From NCBI RefSeq assembly GCF_051954575.1, contig NZ_JBQCHP010000060.1, positions 1-64,000 on the forward strand: 64,000 bases of DNA. The letters run 5' to 3'. The notes under the pieces were generated by a model that was not told where the DNA came from, searched no databases, and saw nothing but the letters and a program-made list of their open reading frames with translations. This document shows, piece by piece, positions 27,222 through 36,566 of this stretch (the first letter of the stretch is position 1; each line of letters starts with the position of its first letter). Source of the stretch: Dyella_B sp035690825. GTDB taxonomy: Bacteria > Pseudomonadota > Gammaproteobacteria > Xanthomonadales > Rhodanobacteraceae. Both the position numbers and the translations under genes were made by a program.

Positions 27222-28777
27222 GCAGTCACCTCGATCACGGCCAGCGGCCAGTGCGCCGGTTCGCTGCCCAGCCCGGCGGCGTCGGCGATGCGCGCACGCG
27301 CGTCGTCGCAGGAAGGCATCGCCAGTGCTCGTGCGTACACATCGGGCGGCAGCTGCACCAGGCTTTGCGTCACTACCAGCAGCAGGCGATCGCCCTCTTC
27401 CACCGCGCACACCACTTCATCGCACAAGGGTTCGGTCGGGCCGCCCAGGCCGGAGGCCACCGGTGCGGCGCGCGTAAACAGCAAATCGTCGAATTCGCCG
27501 CCGAGGGCATTGCCTTGTTCCGTCGCCGCAGGGCCGGTGGCGAACAGCGGCTGCAGGCTGCCACGGCGCCAGTGCCATGCAGACGCCGTGCCGATGCGCA
27601 GCAGGTTGGCCCAGCGCTGGGTAATGCGCACGGCGATTACCGAACCGTCTTCGGGAATGGGATTGATCAGGTCTTCGCTGCGTTCGCGCAACGAGGGATG
27701 CAATGCAAGCAGGCGTTGGCGCAGCGTCTGCAGACCGCCATTGAGATGATCCGCCTCCAGTTCGTGCGCTACCTTGCTGGCGGCGGCAGCAGCCTGGCGG
27801 CGCGGATCGGGACTGCCTTCATCGGCGGCGACCAGCGCCAACGCAACATCGCCGCGATACACCGTGGCGGCGCTGCTGCCGTTTACCTTCGTTTCGGTTT
27901 CGCTCGTCGTGCCGGACGCCACTGCCATCGATACCGATGGCGTGAGATCGGCAAACAGTTCGCTCAAGTCATCCGGCAGCACGTTGCGCGGCGCCGGCGC
28001 GGCGACGTGCGGCGCCACCGAGACATGCGCGGCATGCGGATGCGCGTGCGCCGGCGTTTCGAACACGCCCAGCGACTGCCAGCCTTCATCGGCGTGGCGC
28101 GCATCGAGAAAACCCGCATACGCCGAAGGCTGCGGCAGGCCGCGCGTCACCAGCACGCTGGGCGGCACGTGGCCGGCGCCTTGCGTCCACCACAAACACC
28201 AGCCGCTGCCGCTGGCGCTGACGCGGTTCCACAGATCGGCAAGAAATTCGCCGTCCGTGCGCACGCGCGGCAACGGCAACCGCCACTGCATCGCGTTGTA
28301 CCAGGCGACATGCTCCACGCCGTGCACATGCGTGTGATTGGGCGTCATCATCGGCATGTCGGCCAGCGCGAGCAGTTGCGCATCGAACGCTTCCACACTC
28401 AGCGCCTGGGCTTGCGCGCATGTATGCGCGTGCTCGATCGCGCCGAACCAGGCATCACCGTCGCGCACCATGCCCCAGGCATCATCCAGCGGCGTGGCGA
28501 TCACCATCGGAAAGCTGCGGCCGACGCGATCGTTGGCCGGCCCCATCACGCCTACCCACGCCGCACTGGTGCACACGCCCGGCGACAACACGAAACGCCA
28601 CGTCGGGCTGCTGCGATACGCGTGCTGCCAGGCATCGCCCAGCGCGAGCTTGCTTTCGTTTACCGCGCGCTCGAAATGCTGGTCCCAGGCGTCGACGAAC
28701 GGCGACGGCAAGCGCCGCTGGACGAAATCGCCCGCGCCTGGAAGTTTGCCGAAGAAACCCGCCGCCCCTGTCGCCAT
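27218..28777 (-). CDS. tagF: T6SS regulator TagF with C-terminal degenerate PP2C domain
   Basis: TagF is a post-translational repressor of T6SS assembly. At 519 residues this protein is about twice the length of P. aeruginosa TagF1. The TagF domain occupies about 1-235 (GFFGKLPGAGDFVQRRLP, WRFVLSPG, GRSFPMV). A linker with acidic and His-rich parts leads to about residues 300-519, which align by eye with the neighbouring PppA: VIAVRITQRWANLLRIGTAS matches the phosphatase segment ending in GDSRAY, and the end HWPLAVIEV matches RDNISAVIV. The metal-binding Asp residues are replaced (GTASAW for GDSRAY, VTQSLV for CTDGVN, no RDN), so this half is probably a pseudophosphatase. TagF-PppA fusions are known in other species; here a dead copy appears fused and a live copy follows. 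Confidence 0.9.
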   Translation of the reverse strand: MATGAAGFFGKLPGAGDFVQRRLPSPFVDAWDQHFERAVNESKLALGDAWQHAYRSSPTWRFVLSPGVCTSAAWVGVMGPANDRVGRSFPMVIATPLDDAWGMVRDGDAWFGAIEHAHTCAQAQALSVEAFDAQLLALADMPMMTPNHTHVHGVEHVAWYNAMQWRLPLPRVRTDGEFLADLWNRVSASGSGWCLWWTQGAGHVPPSVLVTRGLPQPSAYAGFLDARHADEGWQSLGVFETPAHAHPHAAHVSVAPHVAAPAPRNVLPDDLSELFADLTPSVSMAVASGTTSETETKVNGSSAATVYRGDVALALVAADEGSPDPRRQAAAAASKVAHELEADHLNGGLQTLRQRLLALHPSLRERSEDLINPIPEDGSVIAVRITQRWANLLRIGTASAWHWRRGSLQPLFATGPAATEQGNALGGEFDDLLFTRAAPVASGLGGPTEPLCDEVVCAVEEGDRLLLVVTQSLVQLPPDVYARALAMPSCDDARARIADAAGLGSEPAHWPLAVIEVTA

Positions 28778-28783
28778 GCTCGA

Positions 28784-31700
28784 CTAACCTCCGCACCGGA
28801 AACGCTGCACGGCGTTATTGAGGAAGGGGTTCTTCAGGTTATCGGCCTGCACGGTGAGCTTGGCGACGTGGCCGCCGAAGTTGAAGCTGGCCAGATAACG
28901 CAAGTCCGATTGCCGCTGCAGGTTGGCGGCCTGCAGCGCGTGGAAGAACGCCCAGTCGCCCTGGTAGTCGAAGGTGCTGAGCAGATTGCCGCTGGTATCC
29001 CACGCGGAAATCGTCACATGGCCGGGCTGCGGACCAGGCCACTTCATGCCGGCGCTGCTCACGCCGCCGGGCTGGTATTCGAACTTCTGCCCATCGACGG
29101 TCATGGCGAACTTGCCGATGCCCGCATCCAGCGATGGCGCCACCAGGGTGAAATCCACTTCCGGCGTGGCACCATTGTTGCGGAAATACATCTGCTTGAT
29201 GGCGTCGGCCAGTTGCATCTGCGCCAGCATGCCGGGCGAACCGCTGACCGCGCCGGGGCCGCTCTTCCATTTCCAGGTGGCGCCGCTGGCGTCGACCAAT
29301 TTATCCAGCGTCTGCTTGTAGAAGCTGTCGAAGCGGCCGCCGTAGCCGAACAGCTCGCCGAAGTTCTGCACCGGAATATCCGACGCGCTGTTCGGCGAGA
29401 ACGGAAAACGTCCGCGCGTAAAACTGCCGCAATCCTTGGCCACCGCCTGCTGGAAGGCATCGCCCAGGGCGCCGGAGGTGCCGGTGGCGACCAGCGCTTC
29501 GCTCTTGCCGGTCAAGGCGGCGACCCAGCCGGTTACGGGCTGCGGCAACTGCGCGGCTTCCTGCTGCGCCATCAGCAATTGCGGATTCGGCTGGCCAGCG
29601 GCATTGCTGAAATCGCTCATGGTCAGCAAGGTCTTGCTGAGCTGGTCGAGCACGCTCAGCGTGTGATCGATCGGCGTGCTGCCCGGCGCGCCTTCGGTCA
29701 GTTTGTCGAGCGTATCGAAGTGCGCGCTGATCGCATCGCCCGGCTTGGCGGCGCTCTTCTCGCCACCCTCGCCAGCCTTGACGCCGGCATTGGCCAGCGC
29801 GCGCATCACCGCGGTCTGTTCGGCACGCTTTTCGGCGACTTTCTTCAGTGCGCCTTCCGCCTTGTCGGCATCGGTAGCCGGTGGCGCGCGCATCAGATCG
29901 TGCGTGTTGTCGCGCACCAGCGCCAGCAGCGATTTCAGCGGCGAGCTGGGACCGGACAGCTTGGCCGCGATCGCGCTGGCGTCCTGGATGTTGGCGATCG
30001 GCTGCAGTTGCAGATCGTTGAGCAGGTCGTCCCACACCTTGATGTAGTCGGTCTGGTACAGCGCCAGCACCTGCTGCGCGAGCTTGGCCTGGCCGATGGC
30101 ATCGATCTTGCCGCTGCCGAACACCCAGTCGTCCTGCGTGAACTGCTTCACCGCCTGTTCGATACCCTTGTTTACCTGCTGCGCGAATGCCAGCTGCGTG
30201 TAAAGCGCAGGGATAGGTTCGGACAAAGGTGCACCGCTGCGGCGGCGGAATACATTGCCGAGCAGGCCCAGCTCCTTATCCAGATGCAACGGCGGATTGT
30301 CGGCGCTGTCCGCGTCGAGCTTCATGCTGCCGTAGATCAGCGTGGACAGATCCGCCGTGCGCAATGTGCTGCGCGCCTGCTCCACCATCGCATCATCCAG
30401 ATGGATGGCGCGCAGCTGTCCCGGCTCACCGACCAGCGCGTGGAAATGCTTGTCGAGCGCCTTCTGCAGCACCGAATCTTCCGGGAAAATCTTGCGCCAT
30501 TCGATATCGGTGAGCGCGACAAGCTGATCGGCATTCTGATGCTGGGGTTCGCCCAGCATCAGGTAACCCTTGAGGTAGTAATACAGCGCTTGCGGATCGC
30601 TGGCGCTGCTGGTCAAGCCGGTGCGGAACTGCGAAGCCACACCCGGCAGCAACAGGCCATTGAGTTCGCGCAGGTAGGCACCGTGTACTTCATCGCCGAC
30701 CGCATGGCCCTGATACAAACCGAAGCGCATCGACAAGGGCACGTCGCCCTTGTATTGCTGCGCCACGTCCTGCACGCCGGACAGACCTTCCAGGCGCGAC
30801 AGCACGCGCGCGAAATAATCCTTCTGCGAGGTGGCGTCGGACACATCACTGGTGGCCGGATACCCCTTCAGCGCATCGCTCACCTGCCCGAGGTAGGTGC
30901 TGTTGCGGCTATAGCTTTCGGCAAAGCCGGCCAGCAGCAAGACCGTCACTACCAGCACGCCCAGGTACGAGGCGGCCTGCAGCAAGATCTTCTGCCGTTC
31001 CAGCTTGGGATTGGTGCCGGCGAATCCAGATTCGCGGAACAGCACGTCTTTCAACAGGCGTTCCACGAAGAACGTGCGCTGCTGTACGCCGGGCGCGTGC
31101 ACTTGCGCGGCGTCCAGACCGAAGGTGCGCGCCACCGCCGCCATCATGCGATCGATCGGGGTGCCTTCCTGCGTGCCGGAGGTGAGATACACGCCGCGCA
31201 ACAACGGCGGCGTGCCGTAGGCATAGCCGGTGAACACGCCTTCGATGAACTGGCGCAGCGTTTCGCGCAAGGCGCCGAGCTGTTGCGGGAAAGAAAGAAT
31301 CGCCGCGCGCCGGTTCGGATCGCGCTCCGCATGCAACCGGCCAAGAATGCGGGTATGCAGGCGATTCAACAGCAGCTCGAATTCGCTGGCGAACTGTTTC
31401 GCGGCCGTGCCGTTCATGGTCTGCTCGACCGGGAACGACATGCCCCACACCTGACTGCGCAGTTCCGGGCTGAGATCGTCGAAGAATTCGCTGAAGCCGG
31501 CGATCAGGTCGCACTTGGTCAGCACCATGTACACCGGCACACCGATGCGTAATTCGGTGGCCAGCTCGTCCAGGCGCCGGCGCACCGCCTGCACGTGATC
31601 CTGCATGCCATTTTGATCCAGCATAAGCAGGTCGGACATGCTCATCGCAATCAGCACGCCGTTGATCGGCCGGCGCTTGCGGTATTTGCGCAGCAGCTTG

Positions 31701-32311
31701 AGGAATTCGCTCCACGCTGATGAGTCTGCGGCCTGGTCCGAATCCTGCGTGGTATAGCGGCCGGCGGTATCCAGGAACACTGCCTCGTCGGTAAACCACC
31801 AATCGCAATTGCGCGTGCCGCCCACGCCGCGCAGCGCCTGTTTGCCGAAGCGATCGGACAGCGGGAAATTGAGGCCGGAATTCTGCAGCAGCGTAGTTTT
31901 TCCCGAACCCGGCGGGCCGATCACCACATACCAGGGCAAGGTGTAGAGATTGCCGCCGCGCTTGCTCTTGCGCAGTGTATCGACCGCCTCCTGGAAGCGG
32001 CTTTGCAATTGCGTGCGTTCGGCCGCGCTGCGCTCATCGCGCTCGCCACCGGCCGGCTTGGCATCTTGCGAAGCCAGGTCTCCGGACATCTGCGCCGTCT
32101 TGTTGCGCGCACGCAGCTGCGCAACCTGCAGCCAGATCACCCACACCGCAAGAATCACGATGATCAGCACCAACCGCGCCACCGGGCTGGCCAGCGGTTG
32201 CGAATCGCCAATGCCTAAATAAGGACCGCCCCACCAGATCAGTACCGACAGCAGCAGGATGCCGACCAACGCGATGAACCAACCGGATTTGAACAACGCC
32301 AGGATTTTCAC
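28784..32311 (-). CDS. tssM: T6SS inner-membrane protein TssM (IcmF)
   Basis: Largest subunit of the T6SS membrane complex, linking TssL in the inner membrane to the outer-membrane side. 1175 residues, normal length. The GTG at 32311 is chosen because GGAG lies about 10 nt upstream and the start follows the tssL stop by 4 nt; the longer frame to 32479 lies inside tssL. Two membrane helices occupy about residues 10-29 and 44-62. The cytoplasmic NTPase-like domain has Walker A GPPGSGKT (132-139). A third membrane helix lies near 445-465. The large periplasmic C-terminal part carries the IcmF-related and C-terminal domains. The partner TssJ lipoprotein, which normally binds this periplasmic part, is not encoded in the window. 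Confidence 0.96.
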   Translation of the reverse strand: MKILALFKSGWFIALVGILLLSVLIWWGGPYLGIGDSQPLASPVARLVLIIVILAVWVIWLQVAQLRARNKTAQMSGDLASQDAKPAGGERDERSAAERTQLQSRFQEAVDTLRKSKRGGNLYTLPWYVVIGPPGSGKTTLLQNSGLNFPLSDRFGKQALRGVGGTRNCDWWFTDEAVFLDTAGRYTTQDSDQAADSSAWSEFLKLLRKYRKRRPINGVLIAMSMSDLLMLDQNGMQDHVQAVRRRLDELATELRIGVPVYMVLTKCDLIAGFSEFFDDLSPELRSQVWGMSFPVEQTMNGTAAKQFASEFELLLNRLHTRILGRLHAERDPNRRAAILSFPQQLGALRETLRQFIEGVFTGYAYGTPPLLRGVYLTSGTQEGTPIDRMMAAVARTFGLDAAQVHAPGVQQRTFFVERLLKDVLFRESGFAGTNPKLERQKILLQAASYLGVLVVTVLLLAGFAESYSRNSTYLGQVSDALKGYPATSDVSDATSQKDYFARVLSRLEGLSGVQDVAQQYKGDVPLSMRFGLYQGHAVGDEVHGAYLRELNGLLLPGVASQFRTGLTSSASDPQALYYYLKGYLMLGEPQHQNADQLVALTDIEWRKIFPEDSVLQKALDKHFHALVGEPGQLRAIHLDDAMVEQARSTLRTADLSTLIYGSMKLDADSADNPPLHLDKELGLLGNVFRRRSGAPLSEPIPALYTQLAFAQQVNKGIEQAVKQFTQDDWVFGSGKIDAIGQAKLAQQVLALYQTDYIKVWDDLLNDLQLQPIANIQDASAIAAKLSGPSSPLKSLLALVRDNTHDLMRAPPATDADKAEGALKKVAEKRAEQTAVMRALANAGVKAGEGGEKSAAKPGDAISAHFDTLDKLTEGAPGSTPIDHTLSVLDQLSKTLLTMSDFSNAAGQPNPQLLMAQQEAAQLPQPVTGWVAALTGKSEALVATGTSGALGDAFQQAVAKDCGSFTRGRFPFSPNSASDIPVQNFGELFGYGGRFDSFYKQTLDKLVDASGATWKWKSGPGAVSGSPGMLAQMQLADAIKQMYFRNNGATPEVDFTLVAPSLDAGIGKFAMTVDGQKFEYQPGGVSSAGMKWPGPQPGHVTISAWDTSGNLLSTFDYQGDWAFFHALQAANLQRQSDLRYLASFNFGGHVAKLTVQADNLKNPFLNNAVQRFRCGG

Positions 32312-32315
32312 GAGT

Positions 32316-33635
32316 TCAATTCTCCGGAATGAACATGATTTCCACGCGCCGGTTACGCGTGCGGTTGTCGGGCGTATCGGGCGGCAGCGCAATCGGTTGC
32401 GACGAACCTGCGCCGCTGGATTCAATGCGGCCGGGGTTGTCCAGACCCTGCCCCAGAATCTGCGCGACGCTGCGTGCACGCGCGCCGGACAGCTCGAAGT
32501 TGTCCTTGTATTTCAGCGAGCGCACCGGTTGGTCATCGGTGTGGCCGACGACGATCACGCGCCCCTGCACTTGGTTGAGCGCCGCGGTGATCTTGTGCAG
32601 CAAGGGAATCTGGTCGGCACCCACGTCGACACCGCCGGAGGGGAACATGCCGGTAGCGGCAAGCCGCACCAGCGCCTGACCATCCGGCTTTTCGTCCACG
32701 CTGAGCTGACCGGCCTGCTCTTCCGGCGACAGCAATTGCTTGAGGCTCTTGCGTGCAGGCTGCGGCTGATGGGCGTTATCCGGTGGCGTGCCGTTTTCCA
32801 GGCCGATGCGTGCGAGCTGCGCACTGATCGGCGAAGACGCATTGTTGAGCCGGGTATAGAAAAACAAAAAAGCGCCAAGCAATATCACCGCTGCCGCTGC
32901 TGCGATCACCCACAGCGGCACGTAGCGGATCAACGGATTGCGCCGGTCTTCGATGCCACGCCAATGCGGTGCCAGTTCATCTGCCGGCTTGGCGCGCTGC
33001 GCTTGGATGCGACGGTACAGGTCTTCCTGGATATCGGCCAGCTTGGCACGTCCGCCCGATTCGATCTGGTAGCGGCCGGCGAAACCGAGCGCCAGGCAGA
33101 TGTACATCAGCTCGATCAGGTCGATGTGCTTGGCGAAATCCGCACACAGGCGCTCGAGAATCTGGAAAAACTTTGCGCCGCCGTAGGATTCGCTGTGGAA
33201 CGTGACCAGCAGGGTTTTCTGCGCCCAGCCGCTGTGCTCGCCCCAGGGCGCATTGAGCACCGCTTCGTCGAGCATGGTGCACAGCACGTAGCGCGCGGCG
33301 AGGATCGTCTGTTGCGCAATGTTTGCCGCCTGCGCCAGTTGTTCGAAGCGATGGATCTGCGCCACCGTCTGCTCGCGCAGATGCATCGCATCGGGCTGCA
33401 CCGCGCTATGGCGCAATTGCACGGCCAACAACAGCAAGGGACTGGCCGCCTGCACCAGCGGGTTGGCGCCACCTTCCAGGAATGCGTTGATTTCCGCGGT
33501 GGTGCCATACACCGGTGCGCGCGCTGGCATCGGTGCGGGTGCCGCAGGCGGTGGCGCGGCAGGTGCAGGCGCCGCGCCACGCGGACGCACGATGGTGGCG
33601 TCGCGCATATCGTCGTTGGGGCCGTTGGTGCTCAT
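32316..33635 (-). CDS. tssL: T6SS protein TssL (DotU) with C-terminal OmpA-like domain
   Basis: Inner-membrane subunit that contacts TssM and the baseplate. 439 residues. An Ala/Pro-rich N-terminus carries RDATIVRP with Thr14; the DotU cytoplasmic helical domain spans about 45-215; a single membrane helix lies at 235-260; a peptidoglycan-binding OmpA-like domain covers about 320-439 (VVGHTDDQP, LSGARARSVAQIL, NRRVEIMF). In Agrobacterium tumefaciens TssL is reported to be phosphorylated by PpkA at Thr14 and then bound by the FHA protein; the same residue number and a kinase-like motif are seen here. The gene sits between tssK and tssM as in HSI-I, but a palindromic repeat separates it from tssK. 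Confidence 0.96.
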   Translation of the reverse strand: MSTNGPNDDMRDATIVRPRGAAPAPAAPPPAAPAPMPARAPVYGTTAEINAFLEGGANPLVQAASPLLLLAVQLRHSAVQPDAMHLREQTVAQIHRFEQLAQAANIAQQTILAARYVLCTMLDEAVLNAPWGEHSGWAQKTLLVTFHSESYGGAKFFQILERLCADFAKHIDLIELMYICLALGFAGRYQIESGGRAKLADIQEDLYRRIQAQRAKPADELAPHWRGIEDRRNPLIRYVPLWVIAAAAAVILLGAFLFFYTRLNNASSPISAQLARIGLENGTPPDNAHQPQPARKSLKQLLSPEEQAGQLSVDEKPDGQALVRLAATGMFPSGGVDVGADQIPLLHKITAALNQVQGRVIVVGHTDDQPVRSLKYKDNFELSGARARSVAQILGQGLDNPGRIESSGAGSSQPIALPPDTPDNRTRNRRVEIMFIPEN

Positions 33636-33654
33636 GTCTCAATGCTCCGAACTC

Positions 33655-33727
33655 GTAGGTTGAGGTGCAAACCCCAACATGCCGTGCACGCCAACATCCC
33701 GACGTTGGGGTTTGTATCCCAACCTAC
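33655..33727. repeat. Palindromic repeat between tssL and tssK
   Basis: Full-length copy of the intergenic palindrome (GTAGGTTGAGGTGCAAACC ... inverse), filling most of the 118-nt gap. With the copy at 35130-35203 it flanks tssK on both sides. Confidence 0.88.
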
Positions 33728-33753
33728 GAAATACCGATGCGGGCGCTGATGGC

Positions 33754-35097
33754 TCATGTTCCGCCCCTGATGGCCCACAGTTGCAGGTCAAGCCCCGCGA
33801 ATTCCTCGCCGAAGTGGAACGCGATGCCGCCGGACGTCTTCAGCATCCGCCACATCTGCGAGTTCTTGTCGAATTCGAAATACAGAAAGCCGGCGTTGTA
33901 TGGAATCTGCCGGGGCGCCACCGGCATGGGCGCCACTGCGATGCCCGGCAATTGCAGGTTGACCAGGTCGCGGATCTTTTCCACCGGACCGATCTTCGAT
34001 TGCGCGGGCAATTGGCGGCGCAAGTCTTCCGACTTCATGTCGGCCTTGGCCGCGAGCACAAACGCCGCGGTGTCGAGCAAGGTGAGATCCGGCACCACCG
34101 CCACCCACACGCCGAACTTGCGCTGCTGCAGCGGAATCGGCGTGGCGGTCTGTTCCATTACCGCGCTCAGGCTGTTGCGCAGCGCGACGATCACCGGCTC
34201 GAAACATTCGCGCAGCAGTTCGTGCCGATACGGCGGAAACGCCTGCGCGCGCTTGCTGGGCGCGGTGAATGTAGCCAGCTCGCCGGCCATCGATACGGCG
34301 ATGCGATACAGGTCTTCCGGATGCGCGATCGGCGTGGCGGCCAGATGCGCAATCAGCGGCTGATAGCGGTTCACCACCTGCAGCAGCAGGAAATCCGCAA
34401 TTTCCGCTGCACCGCCGCGGTCGGTCACCGCGACGCGGCTGGCCAGCGCTTCGCCACGCTGGTGCAGCAGGCCAAGCAATTCGGTAAGAAAGGTCACCAA
34501 CCGCGGCACTGCCTGGCAGCTTTGCGCGGTGGGCATGAAGGTTTCATCCAGCACCACGCGCCGATCCGCGCGGCATTCCACGATGCGTGCCAGCGGAATA
34601 TGCGCCAAGCCTTCCATCGGCTGCGACTGCGGCAGTAGGCGACTGCTCATGCCGCCTACTTCCAGTACGGTGAGCCCGTCGACGCTGCCGGACGCATCGC
34701 GCACTTCCGCTTCGCGCACGCGAAAACGGAACAGCTTTTCCGACGGCGCTTCCGGACGCCCGCTGTCCGGTTGCGTGGGCGAACGCAATGGCAAGGTGAG
34801 ATAGACGGTCTGGTCGCGCCAGTTCGGATCCACTTCCAGCGCGGGCGGCAGCGGATCGTCGTTGGGCATGGAAAACGGCGTGCCGTCCGGAAAGATGCCG
34901 CGCGCACGCTTGATGCCGAGCTTGCCGATCGCCAGCAAGTCCGCTTCCAGTTCCAGTTCGTGGAAACCCCATGCGTACGGCCGCAAGCCACCGGCGCGCA
35001 GCTCGACAAAGCGCTCCATGTAGCGCTCCTGCTGCTGCAAATGCTGGGGCCGCAGGAACAGGCCTTCGCTCCACACCACTTTGTTGTTTTGCGTCAT
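33754..35097 (-). CDS. tssK: T6SS baseplate protein TssK
   Basis: Trimeric baseplate subunit connecting TssF/TssG wedges to the TssL/TssM membrane complex. 447 residues, normal length. Start at 35097 gives the canonical N-terminus VVWSEGLFLRPQHLQQQERY; the longer frame reads through the palindromic repeat and is rejected. Conserved PYAWGF and later PYRHELLRECFEPV segments fit the family. Both flanks carry copies of the same intergenic repeat. In HSI-I the gene just upstream would be tssJ, which is missing here. Confidence 0.95.
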   Translation of the reverse strand: MTQNNKVVWSEGLFLRPQHLQQQERYMERFVELRAGGLRPYAWGFHELELEADLLAIGKLGIKRARGIFPDGTPFSMPNDDPLPPALEVDPNWRDQTVYLTLPLRSPTQPDSGRPEAPSEKLFRFRVREAEVRDASGSVDGLTVLEVGGMSSRLLPQSQPMEGLAHIPLARIVECRADRRVVLDETFMPTAQSCQAVPRLVTFLTELLGLLHQRGEALASRVAVTDRGGAAEIADFLLLQVVNRYQPLIAHLAATPIAHPEDLYRIAVSMAGELATFTAPSKRAQAFPPYRHELLRECFEPVIVALRNSLSAVMEQTATPIPLQQRKFGVWVAVVPDLTLLDTAAFVLAAKADMKSEDLRRQLPAQSKIGPVEKIRDLVNLQLPGIAVAPMPVAPRQIPYNAGFLYFEFDKNSQMWRMLKTSGGIAFHFGEEFAGLDLQLWAIRGGT

Positions 35098-35129
35098 GTA
35101 TCGGGTCCGTCTACGGTCTTGCAGCTTTT

Positions 35130-35203
35130 GTAGGTTGGGGTGCAAACCCCAACTTCGTGACGCATGCACGCATGGCGATGTTGGGGTTTGCACCCCAACC
35201 TAC
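35130..35203. repeat. Palindromic repeat between tssK and tagH (expected tssJ position)
   Basis: Full copy of the 74-nt palindrome (GTAGGTTGGGGTGCAAACC...). It takes up most of the 107-nt gap and ends 2 nt from the tagH stop codon. This is where tssJ lies in the related P. aeruginosa HSI-I cluster. Confidence 0.9.
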
Positions 35204-35204
35204 G

Positions 35205-36554
35205 TTAGCGATCATGGCGGCGATTCCCCTTCAACCGTGCCAACTGCTCTTCATACGCCCGCGCAAACTCATCCCCGAACAACCTGCGAAAACTATCGTC
35301 CGGGTTCTTCATCAAGCCTTCGAAATTGTCGCGATATTTGTCCCAGTAGCGCCCTTTCGCACCGAACGCTGCACGCTTGCCGCCATCCACCTCGTGCTCG
35401 TAGCGATCCGGATTGAAATGCATCAGCAACGCTTCGAAACCCGCGCGCACACCGGCCAGCATGGCCATCTGATGGCAGCGAATGTCTTCGAACGCGTCCT
35501 GGAACGCAGCGGTACCGGAAAGAAAACCGGGATTGGCGGGGCCGAGGATTTTCTGTACCGCCTCGTCCGTGCCGAGCGAAAACTTCAGCGGGTTGTTTTC
35601 CGAACGCTGGATGATCGTGACCGGCAGGCGGAAGGTGTTCTTGATCTCGGCGCGTGCACGCAGCACGTCCATCACGCCATCGACCACGATGCGGAAGATC
35701 TGCTCGACATCCGGCGCCAAGGCCGCGCTGGCGATAGGCGCTGCAACGGGTGCCGGCGCCGCAACCGGCGGAGGCGGTGGCGCGGGTGCAACGATCGGCT
35801 CCATAACCGGTGGCGGTGCCGGTGCCGGCGCGGGCGGCGCGAAATCGCCGGTGGTCAGGTCCCAGTTTTCCGGCAGCACGTTCGCCTGCCGGCGCACGTC
35901 GGTGGTGGGCGGCCGGAAGTGATCGTTGACGCCCGCCGTGTGATTCCAGCTCGGCGCAGGTATCGGCTCGGGCGCCGGCGCGTTGAGCGGCGCATCGAGA
36001 AAGCTCAGCGGATCGAGATCGTCGCTGCCCGGCGATGGAATATGCGGCGACGGAATCAAGCTATCGACTGGCGAACGCCGCGGTGACGACGCGGGGTTTT
36101 GCGGCAACGGATCGAGGAATCCGAAATCCAGCGGATCGTTGCCGAACGAAAGCGGCGCTGCAGCCGGCGCGGACACGGGCGCCGGCGCCGGCGCGTACTG
36201 CGGGATCGGCGCGCTGGGCTGCACGATGGTTTCGCTGTCCTGCTCCATGCGCACGGCGATTTCGAAGGTATCGATCTGCAGGCGATCGCCGTTCTTCAAC
36301 GCCGCCGGATCGCCGCGCATCAGCGGCGTGCCATTGAGCAGCATGCCGTTGGTGCTGCGATCCTCGATGAAGTAGATGCCGTTGAGAAAGCGCACCATCG
36401 CGTGCACGCGCGAAACGCCGGCCGCGCTCAGCACCCAGTCGCAATCTTCCGAGCGCCCGATGCTGCCGTCCTTGCCGTGAAAGCTCTTCTGCGCGCGGCT
36501 GCCGAACTGCGCCGCCTGCTGGCCTTGCACTGCGAGGGTGAGTGTCTGTGCCAT
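35205..36554 (-). CDS. tagH: T6SS FHA-domain scaffold TagH (Fha)
   Basis: Forkhead-associated scaffold that binds phosphothreonine generated by PpkA and promotes T6SS assembly. 449 residues. The N-terminal FHA domain covers about residues 10-100 with the phosphothreonine-binding signature intact: Gly33-Arg34, Ser48-x-x-His51 and Asn69-Gly70. Immediately after it, DSETIVQP (Thr109) resembles motifs in PpkA and TssL and may itself be a phosphosite. A long Pro/Ala-rich linker (about 114-275) leads to the C-terminal TagH domain (about 275-449; RARAEIKNTF, GFLSGTAAFQDAFEDIRCHQ). It lies between the 180-residue accessory gene (12-nt gap) and the repeat that precedes tssK. Confidence 0.94.
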   Translation of the reverse strand: MAQTLTLAVQGQQAAQFGSRAQKSFHGKDGSIGRSEDCDWVLSAAGVSRVHAMVRFLNGIYFIEDRSTNGMLLNGTPLMRGDPAALKNGDRLQIDTFEIAVRMEQDSETIVQPSAPIPQYAPAPAPVSAPAAAPLSFGNDPLDFGFLDPLPQNPASSPRRSPVDSLIPSPHIPSPGSDDLDPLSFLDAPLNAPAPEPIPAPSWNHTAGVNDHFRPPTTDVRRQANVLPENWDLTTGDFAPPAPAPAPPPVMEPIVAPAPPPPPVAAPAPVAAPIASAALAPDVEQIFRIVVDGVMDVLRARAEIKNTFRLPVTIIQRSENNPLKFSLGTDEAVQKILGPANPGFLSGTAAFQDAFEDIRCHQMAMLAGVRAGFEALLMHFNPDRYEHEVDGGKRAAFGAKGRYWDKYRDNFEGLMKNPDDSFRRLFGDEFARAYEEQLARLKGNRRHDR

Positions 36555-36566
36555 CTGCTGCCCTGC

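Noticed and set aside
27251..31552. Very long plus-strand frame (1433 codons)
   Set aside because: It is antisense to tagF and tssM, its product is Arg/His/Gln-rich with no domain, and it arises from the codon bias of GC-rich genes on the other strand.
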